Below are positions 24,267 to 29,428 of a stretch of DNA of 29,428 nucleotides, piece by piece (the stretch's first letter is position 1; each line of letters begins with the position of its first letter). The stretch is from positions 1 to 29,428 of the forward strand of contig CAZLGW010000054.1 of NCBI GenBank assembly GCA_964559125.1, given 5' to 3'. A program made the position numbers and the translations under genes. This stretch comes from Ravibacter sp964559125 (lineage in GTDB: Bacteria > Bacteroidota > Bacteroidia > Cytophagales > Spirosomataceae). The notes under the pieces are model-generated. The model saw nothing but the letters and a program-made list of their open reading frames with translations, did no database searches and had not been told where the DNA came from.

Positions 24267-25306
24267 CAGCAGTATTGGATTCCGCCTACTACGCCCAGAT
24301 AAATTCCCTGGAAGTCACGCGAGCGTTGCCGGCTCCACAGGAACCGGTCGATCCCAGCAAAATCTTTACCCTCGCAATAGTTGAGATAGTTGATAGTAGG
24401 ACCTGCAAAAAACTCCAGCGAACCGGTCTTTACGGCAGGTAATATACGTATGCTATGTTTAACGTACTGGCCCTTTCTGAAATCGGAAAGATGCTGGTTG
24501 GTAATTTCGGTATTGATCCTGAAATAATTGCCAAGGGAGATATGCGCACCCAGCCCGGATTTAACTCCATAAACGGGTTTCTCATGGCTCCTGAAGTTGT
24601 AGCCAATTCCCAGTATGCCATACAGCACGCGGCCGCCAGAGCGGAATGAAGCGATACCGGTGAGCGTCTCGTCTATGGTAAGAGCGACTGATTTTTCCCC
24701 GTTTTTAATAAAGTTGAGAACGGCCAGGGGGTAGTCGCTGCTATCGGCAATGTTGATCAGGCCTGCTATTTGCACTCCCTTTACCCGTTTGGCTACGTTG
24801 ATCAGGCCTGCCACCTGATTGTCGGTGTCTGTAGCCTTGTTCAGGAGACCTGCTACCTGTATCCCGGCGCTGCCTTCACTAAGGTTGGCTACTCCGGCAA
24901 GGGCGGTTCCCCGTGAGGCCCGGGCGACGTTTGCAACGCCTGAGGCCTGCAAGCCGGTAGATGTACCGCCGACGATATTCATTGCACCTGACAGTAGAAC
25001 GCCGCGTGCATCGCCGCCGATCAGGTTCAGAGAGCCGGAAGCGATCAGGCCGTCGGTATTCTCTTTTACAATTCCCACCGCGCCATAAAGTGCGATGCCG
25101 GTTTCTGCGCGTGAGACACCTGCGATGCTATGAAGAGAGATACGGTTGGTATAATCGGCGGCTTTGGTGCCATTGGAGCTGATGGGGTAGACGAGCCCTA
25201 TGTGAAAGAGACGGGTACTGTCTGATTGGGCCGAAAGAGGAAGCGAAGGCAAAAATGTAGCCGCAGTGCCGCTAAGGCACAGAAGTGCTTTCGATAAAAA
25301 ATTCAT
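24263..25306 (-). CDS. Secreted solenoid-repeat protein (LA_2272-like surface repeats), no STN domain
   Basis: 347 residues with a signal peptide ending LPLSAQS. Residues about 85-203 are eight repeats of 13-16 residues of the form GxQxAGLxNxA. The repeated Asn falls at 94, 110, 126, 141, 156, 170, 185 and 198, ending ADSSDYPLAVLNFIKNG. The regular Asn ladder suggests a parallel beta-solenoid, as in the Leptospira LA_2272-type surface repeats. The C-terminal about 130 residues look like a small beta-barrel (LYGILGIGYNF, FFAGPTINYL, LGVVGGIQYCW). Both parts match the C-terminal half of the STN protein encoded just upstream. The gene has its own sigma-dependent promoter candidate and its stop overlaps the acyltransferase start. 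It is probably an outer-membrane or surface protein. Confidence 0.7.
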   Translation of the reverse strand: MNFLSKALLCLSGTAATFLPSLPLSAQSDSTRLFHIGLVYPISSNGTKAADYTNRISLHSIAGVSRAETGIALYGAVGIVKENTDGLIASGSLNLIGGDARGVLLSGAMNIVGGTSTGLQASGVANVARASRGTALAGVANLSEGSAGIQVAGLLNKATDTDNQVAGLINVAKRVKGVQIAGLINIADSSDYPLAVLNFIKNGEKSVALTIDETLTGIASFRSGGRVLYGILGIGYNFRSHEKPVYGVKSGLGAHISLGNYFRINTEITNQHLSDFRKGQYVKHSIRILPAVKTGSLEFFAGPTINYLNYCEGKDFAGIDRFLWSRQRSRDFQGIYLGVVGGIQYCW

Positions 25307-25382
25307 AAGATAGATGCTTTTAATTTTCCTGGATAATAAAATCCGATTAATTACAGACAGGAACCTTTCCTGGTCTCACAAG

Positions 25383-25416
25383 TATGACAACCCACTCTTT
25401 CCTTACCCTAATTTTT
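25383..25416 (-). promoter_or_regulatory. Candidate ECF-sigma promoter of the second solenoid gene
   Basis: On the minus strand AAAAATTAGGGTAA (25403-25416), then exactly 13 bp, then TGTCATA (25383-25389). The identical arrangement precedes the ECF sigma gene. The GTC-containing downstream element is typical of ECF -10 regions. The predicted leader to the ATG at 25306 is about 70 nt. Confidence 0.65.
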
Positions 25417-25427
25417 TTCGATCTTTT

Positions 25428-27059
25428 TTAAAACAGTGTGCCGTAACGCCAGCTAAGGCCTGCCTGCCATCCGAGCCATGCCGTGCCGCTCCGGCCGAAG
25501 TTGAAATGAGGATAAGCTGCAGAAGGTAATTCTGCATGTCCATCGCCTGATGTGTGATTGCGTTTAAAATCGAAGGACAGCACAGGCCCGGCATAGAACC
25601 GAAGCCGCGACGGCATATCCCATTGCAGGAGAGCCTGGACCCGCGCGACATTTTTTGTACGCTCCCAGTCGCCTGCAAAGACCGTATGGGTGCCAAGCTC
25701 TGCGGCGGAAGAGAGATGCTGGGTGTAACGGAATTCCTTACCTAAGCCCATACCCCACACGTAGACCGGTTTACCGGAGTTCCGCGAAGCGCCGGCGGTC
25801 AGAAAGCTATATAGCTGCCGGGTACCTGTTTTCCAGGTGAGATTGACAGGCGCAAGGTCTGATGCGGTTATTCCGAATTCTCCCTTTCCGTTCCGTATGA
25901 AATTTACAATCCCTATGCTGTACCCGGCGGAACTGTCGGCTATGTTGACGACACCGATCTGGACACCCTTCAACTGGTGAGCTACATTGACCACGCCAAC
26001 CTGCCAGCCCCTCATCCGCCCGCTTGCCACATTCAATCCTCCTGCCAGCTGAGCTCCCTTCACGCTTCCTTTTACCAGGTTGATAAGACCTGAAGCCTGC
26101 ACACCGTTCAGTGAGTCGAGAACCTGGTTGTGGATGCCGGCTGCCTGCAGGCCTGTGACATTCCCCGATACGATATTGAACATCCCGGAGAGCTGCAGGT
26201 AGCGTACATCTCTCCGGGATATATTGAATGTACTGGCCAGTTCTACCCCGTTTACTCCGGCGGTATATCCGCCTATTATGTTGATTGATAGCTTGTTGGT
26301 TATCTGCGTACTCATCCTTCCCTGCGTGCTGAGGCCGGGTGTCAGCGATACCTGGTAGGGCAATGATACAAAAAATACCCCCAGGTTTTTAGCCTGTTCG
26401 CGTAGTGATCTGGACACCAAATGACGGGCAAACCAGGTGCGGTCGTCGCCATATGGGTAGATCAATACCTCGTCGAGAGATACCGGTTTCATCCTCAGGG
26501 CGATCTGTAAGTCGGGATGACCTGCGCCGGGGATAGAGATCAGCGTGTCGGCATATCCTATCCTGCTTACCGTGAGGTCGAGGGGATAGGCATTTTCTTT
26601 GACCCGGAGCCTGAAGGTCCCGTCGTCTTCACTGATAGCGGCTATGAGCCGGGAGGGCGAGTAGATACTCGCCATTGCGATAGGCCCGGCGTTTTCAGCA
26701 TCGTAAACGGTGCCGGTGATATGGGAGTACTTTTCCCGTACCTCCGTTTTCTGAATAATGACATGACTGCCTGTTTCTTTGTACCTGAACGACGGCCCGA
26801 GGAGCCGGGAAAGTGTATAGCGGAGTGTTTCGTTGCGGAGGGTAAGCGTGACGAGGCTGTCGCCGGGTATGATCGCGCTGTTATAAGAGAAATAGAACCC
26901 GTTTTGTTCGCTCAGCGTTTGCAAAACCGTGCCGACCGGCTGGCGGTCGGCAGTTACATTTACCGGCTTATCCAATAGACGCTGCGCCATGCCGGGAACT
27001 GCACACGACAGGATAAAAAGCAATACGACTTTCCATATTTTCTTCAGCAACACTATCAT
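25428..27059 (-). CDS. STN + carboxypeptidase-regulatory-like + solenoid-repeat surface protein, third gene of the sigma operon
   Basis: 543 residues. A signal peptide (MIVLLKKIWKVVLLFILSCA) is followed by an STN domain at about 28-103 (VNVTADRQPVGTVLQTLSEQ, NGFYFSYN, SHVIIQK). A CarboxypepD-reg-like sandwich spans about 112-190 (ITGTVYDAENAGPIAMASIY). A linker follows, then nine repeats with Asn at 260, 279, 295, 311, 327, 343, 358, 372 and 386 (AGIHN, SGLIN, VGVVN, IGVVN), closing with ADSSAGYSIGIVNFIRNG. A barrel-like C-terminal domain of about 150 residues ends the protein. It lies 15 bp after fecR in the place where a TonB transducer would stand, yet it has no plug and no 22-strand barrel. 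STN domains normally contact FecR, so this is the likely signal input. Confidence 0.75.
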   Translation of the reverse strand: MIVLLKKIWKVVLLFILSCAVPGMAQRLLDKPVNVTADRQPVGTVLQTLSEQNGFYFSYNSAIIPGDSLVTLTLRNETLRYTLSRLLGPSFRYKETGSHVIIQKTEVREKYSHITGTVYDAENAGPIAMASIYSPSRLIAAISEDDGTFRLRVKENAYPLDLTVSRIGYADTLISIPGAGHPDLQIALRMKPVSLDEVLIYPYGDDRTWFARHLVSRSLREQAKNLGVFFVSLPYQVSLTPGLSTQGRMSTQITNKLSINIIGGYTAGVNGVELASTFNISRRDVRYLQLSGMFNIVSGNVTGLQAAGIHNQVLDSLNGVQASGLINLVKGSVKGAQLAGGLNVASGRMRGWQVGVVNVAHQLKGVQIGVVNIADSSAGYSIGIVNFIRNGKGEFGITASDLAPVNLTWKTGTRQLYSFLTAGASRNSGKPVYVWGMGLGKEFRYTQHLSSAAELGTHTVFAGDWERTKNVARVQALLQWDMPSRLRFYAGPVLSFDFKRNHTSGDGHAELPSAAYPHFNFGRSGTAWLGWQAGLSWRYGTLF

Positions 27060-27074
27060 TTCGAAATATACACC

Positions 27075-28049
27075 CTATTTCAGGATGATAGCATCGCCTT
27101 CTTTTGCGAGCCTTAAATTGAATGTTTCTGCGATAACCTTCAATACATCGGGTAATGACTCGCCCTCGAAAGTCGTATTGATCACCAGGTTGCCTGCAGC
27201 CGGATCGGGCAGGTGTATTTCGGTCTCGTACAACTCGCCGAGTTTAGCTACTACCTCCCTCAACGGGATGTCGTCACAAACGAGTTTGCCGGTGCGGTAA
27301 AACTGGTGGAAAGAATCCCTGGTTTGCTCTTTGCGTATTACCGGGTTCCCGGCCTCTACCGTTACTTTTTCTTCGGGGCTCACACTGACCTCCTGCCCTC
27401 GGGTTTCTACCTTTACCAGGCCGGTTTCTACTACGACCTCCGTGCGTTCGGACGTTCCTTTCACGTTAAAGGATGTACCGACTACCTTAACCGTTACGTC
27501 GTTGACGGTGATCACAAAAGGCTTTTCTTTGTCAGGGGTTACTTCAAAAAAAGCTTCTCCCTCCAATGCGACGCTGCGTTGCTTGTTCTGCGAAAAAGGA
27601 TTGGTGTACGACAGGGACGAGCTTTTGTTGAGAGTAACGACAGATCCGTCAGGAAGGGTATCGGTCAGCACTGCCGTTCCCGCCTGCCGGATAATCATCT
27701 CCGGCGTGCTTCCCCGCCACATATAGACAAGCCAGGCTGCGCCGGCCAGTAGCGTTGCCATTGCCGCAGCCCGGAACCAGGGGCGGACAGTAAGCGGATG
27801 TACCGGCTTTTCTTTTTCTCCAACCCTTTCCATGAATCGCTCCCAGGCTTCATCTTCATTGACCACCGAAGAAGACGCCTGCAAACGGCTCTCCTTCCAG
27901 AGGTACTCAAAACCCTCGTAGTACTTCCGGTTGGCGGGATTTTCGTCCAGCCAGGCTTCAACCTCCGCCTTTTCGGCTTCGGTAGCTTCCCCGAGCATAT
28001 ACCTGATCAGCAGTTGATCGGCCGGGGAGGGATGTAAGGACATATCCAT
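27075..28049 (-). CDS. FecR-family anti-sigma factor with DUF4974
   Basis: 324 residues, normal length; ATG at 28049, with a second ATG at 28043. The cytoplasmic N-terminal part (DQLLIRYMLGEATEAEKAEV, then EAWLDENPAN) is the sigma-binding anti-sigma helix bundle. One membrane segment (residues about 91-111, AAAMATLLAGAAWLVYMW) follows. The periplasmic FecR domain is at about 119-215 (LPDGSVVTLNKSSSLSY, GEAFFEVTPD, VVGTSFNV) and the Bacteroidota-specific C-terminal DUF4974 at about 245-324 (CDDIPLREVVAKL, EGESLPDVLKVIAETFNL). It holds the sigma inactive until the outer-membrane partner signals. It is encoded 14 bp after the sigma gene and 15 bp before the STN protein gene. Confidence 0.92.
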   Translation of the reverse strand: MDMSLHPSPADQLLIRYMLGEATEAEKAEVEAWLDENPANRKYYEGFEYLWKESRLQASSSVVNEDEAWERFMERVGEKEKPVHPLTVRPWFRAAAMATLLAGAAWLVYMWRGSTPEMIIRQAGTAVLTDTLPDGSVVTLNKSSSLSYTNPFSQNKQRSVALEGEAFFEVTPDKEKPFVITVNDVTVKVVGTSFNVKGTSERTEVVVETGLVKVETRGQEVSVSPEEKVTVEAGNPVIRKEQTRDSFHQFYRTGKLVCDDIPLREVVAKLGELYETEIHLPDPAAGNLVINTTFEGESLPDVLKVIAETFNLRLAKEGDAIILK

Positions 28050-28063
28050 GGATTGACGATAGT

Positions 28064-28633
28064 TTAATGTTGAAAGAGGATTAAAAGCCAGAACGGCAGG
28101 AATTCGGCCAGTTTCGAGCGCAGCAACCTGAGTGCCTTTCCCATCTGGTTTTCCACCGTCTTTTCCGGCAGATCGAGACGGGTGGCAATCTCATGATACC
28201 TGAGTTCTTCAAATCGGCTCAGCTGGAAGATAGTCCGGCATTTTTCAGGCAACTCGTTCAGCGCTTCATGAAACCGCCGTTGGAGCTCGTCATGTTCGAG
28301 TTGGTGGAGGGTATCGGTGGTATACTCCTCCCGCTGCTCCCGGTATGAGCCGTATACTTCCCTTACTTTCAGGTGCTTAAGGTAATTGAGGCTCTCATTA
28401 TGGACGGCGCGGTAAAGATAGGCGCTTACTGGTCCGCGTATGGAGACCTGCTCTGCCTTCTCCCAGAGGCGACAGAATACGTTTTGCACCATTTCCTCCG
28501 CCATCACTTCATCTTTTACGATAGTGAAGGCATAGGCGTGGAGGCGTCCGAAATATTTCTTAAAAACCGTTTCAAACTCGACGGCGCTATCCCGGTCGAG
28601 GTATGGCGGTTGCTCCTGCTGATCCAGATTCAT
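28064..28633 (-). CDS. ECF RNA polymerase sigma-70 factor (FecI-like, Bacteroidota type)
   Basis: 189 residues. Region 2 spans about 20-95 (FKKYFGRLHAYAFTIVKDEV, MAEEMVQNVFCRLWEKAE, YLYRAVHNESLNYLK). Region 4 spans about 125-180 (ALNELPEKCRTIFQLSRFEE, LRYHEIATRLDLPEKTVENQ, then GKALRLLR). A short hydrophobic C-terminal tail follows (FLPFWLLILF), common in this Bacteroidota group. It is the first gene of an operon with the FecR anti-sigma and the STN protein. A bipartite promoter identical to that of the second solenoid gene lies 40 bp upstream, pointing to positive autoregulation. Confidence 0.93.
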   Translation of the reverse strand: MNLDQQEQPPYLDRDSAVEFETVFKKYFGRLHAYAFTIVKDEVMAEEMVQNVFCRLWEKAEQVSIRGPVSAYLYRAVHNESLNYLKHLKVREVYGSYREQREEYTTDTLHQLEHDELQRRFHEALNELPEKCRTIFQLSRFEELRYHEIATRLDLPEKTVENQMGKALRLLRSKLAEFLPFWLLILFQH

Positions 28634-28672
28634 TCAAAGCCGGTTCGATGTTGAGGACCTGATTCCTGTAAC

Positions 28673-28706
28673 TATGACACCTCGAAGAGGCTTTACCCTA
28701 ATTTTT
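28673..28706 (-). promoter_or_regulatory. Candidate ECF-sigma autoregulated promoter of the sigma-FecR-STN operon
   Basis: On the minus strand AAAAATTAGGGTAA (28693-28706), 13 bp, then TGTCATA (28673-28679). Sequence and spacing are identical to 25383-25416, while the 13-bp spacers differ. The spacer here holds a small dyad (CCTCTTCGAGG). The predicted leader to the ATG at 28633 is about 35 nt. Confidence 0.65.
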
Positions 28707-28728
28707 GATAAAAATAAAACGTAAAGCT

Positions 28729-29427
28729 CTATAGCTTCACTTTATCATCAGCAATACCTATAATGCATGATGCAATTTTGGTGTCGATATCGTCTGTAAC
28801 TGGTGCGTTTTCGAGCATAGTGGTAAAAAATTCTTCAGAATCCTTTGGCCAATATATGGCTATCTCCTCATGCGGACTATCCATTCGGTCGGCACGGCCT
28901 ATTCTCTGCTCTACAACACGTAGTACACTTGGCATATCTAACAGCATAACGCAAGACGCTTTTTGCAGATCAATACTTTCCGACATTTTATCAGAGCACA
29001 AACCTATAAATTTCCCCTTTGAAGCCGAATTGAGATGAAATGTTTGCATTACTTTATGGCTATCTTTGTCTTTTTCATTTCCCGTGGCTACGAGCACATT
29101 CTGATTTTCATATTTCTGGGAAAAAAGATGGCGTAGATAGTAAAGAGTGATTACCGTACTGTCGAAAGCGAGGATAAACTCGTGTTCCCGGGATATTTGG
29201 ACTAACTGTTCCATTTTTCCCCTTTCTCTATTTCCTGAGAGTAATTTAGCAAGGCTGCTGATTTCCTTGTAAATTTTCAAATCATCCTTACAGGCATTCA
29301 GGAATTGTTTTTCATCAATAAGCCATTCCGGAAAGTACTCTTTCCGGAACAGTTTATTTCTTTCAGGTAGCTTGTGAAGTACTCCCTATTTAGAGGACAG
29401 CTTATGGGTAAATTTAAATTCATTTAC
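28729..29427 (-). pseudogene. C-terminal part of a superfamily 2 helicase, interrupted by TAG and running off the window
   Basis: A continuous frame from 29385 down to the stop at 28729 encodes the second RecA-like domain of an SF2 (SNF2/DEAD-like) helicase. It contains FILAFDSTVITLYYL, VLVATGNEKD, motif V (LCSDKMSESIDLQKASCVML) and motif VI (VEQRIGRADRMDSP, with both arginine fingers). No ATG opens the frame; a TTG at 29280 lies inside what looks like helicase sequence. The same frame continues above a single TAG (29386-29388) to the window edge. A nonsense mutation in a longer gene is therefore likely, but the upstream part must be seen to decide. Helicases of this kind are frequent in defence or repair loci. 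The 3' end lies 22 bp from the sigma promoter. Confidence 0.6.
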
Positions 29428-29428
29428 G

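Noticed and set aside
12956..29388. Stop-codon recoding as a general explanation for the TAA in the XRE gene and the TAG in the helicase
   Set aside because: The two stops differ, no recoding signal was seen, and all other genes end normally at TAA, TAG or TGA; gene decay is simpler.
1..29428. CRISPR array, tRNA, rRNA or complete insertion sequence
   Set aside because: No regularly spaced direct repeats of CRISPR type, no recognisable RNA gene and no transposase with terminal inverted repeats were found by eye.

Overview
The window is from a member of the Bacteroidota, most likely a Chitinophagales, Cytophagales or Sphingobacteriales relative. The support is: type IX secretion (T9SS) C-terminal sorting tails on three large secreted proteins; an ECF sigma/FecR pair; an STN-domain protein; a TonB receptor of the outer-membrane-barrel family; and several TAnnTTTG promoter elements, the Bacteroidota -7 box. 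No rRNA, tRNA or CRISPR array was seen. Base composition is moderate except for one strongly A/T-rich gene (10809-12611). The genus cannot be fixed from the sequence alone.

Layout. (1) 189-8711: two giant tandem paralogous T9SS-secreted proteins, 3 bp apart. Their 3' end abuts a MerR/TipA-type regulator whose ligand-binding domain has been cut away. (2) 9302-14626: an accessory, junk-like zone. It holds three copies of a palindromic repeat, a TlpA-type thioredoxin, remnants of a zeta-like P-loop toxin and of an AbiEii toxin, an A/T-rich class III cyclase-like gene of possible defence function, an XRE regulator split by an in-frame stop, and an Rpn-type nuclease/transposase lying between two repeat copies. 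(3) 14663-20460: a TonB-dependent receptor with an operator-like dyad in its promoter, a DUF892 ferritin-like stress protein, and a secreted esterase-GH5 mannanase-like fusion. (4) 20715-23391: small envelope genes (two lipoproteins, one small beta-barrel), a truncated immunity-protein gene and a DUF4180 gene. (5) 23457-28706: the most interesting block. An ECF sigma, a FecR anti-sigma and an STN + carboxypeptidase-regulatory-like + repeat protein form one minus-strand operon. It is followed by a second repeat protein and an acyltransferase. (6) 28729-29427: the C-terminal part of a superfamily 2 helicase, running off the window and interrupted by a TAG.

How the last block may work. The place normally taken by a TonB-dependent transducer is occupied by a protein that keeps the STN signalling domain. 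The rest of it is a solenoid of about 16-residue repeats with a regular Asn ladder, plus a C-terminal barrel-like domain. A second protein with the same solenoid and C-terminal domain, but no STN, follows. The same bipartite sequence (AAAAATTAGGGTAA, 13 bp, TGTCATA) precedes both the sigma gene and this second protein. It is best read as the promoter recognised by the sigma itself. This suggests a self-amplifying cell-surface signalling circuit that does not use a TonB receptor.
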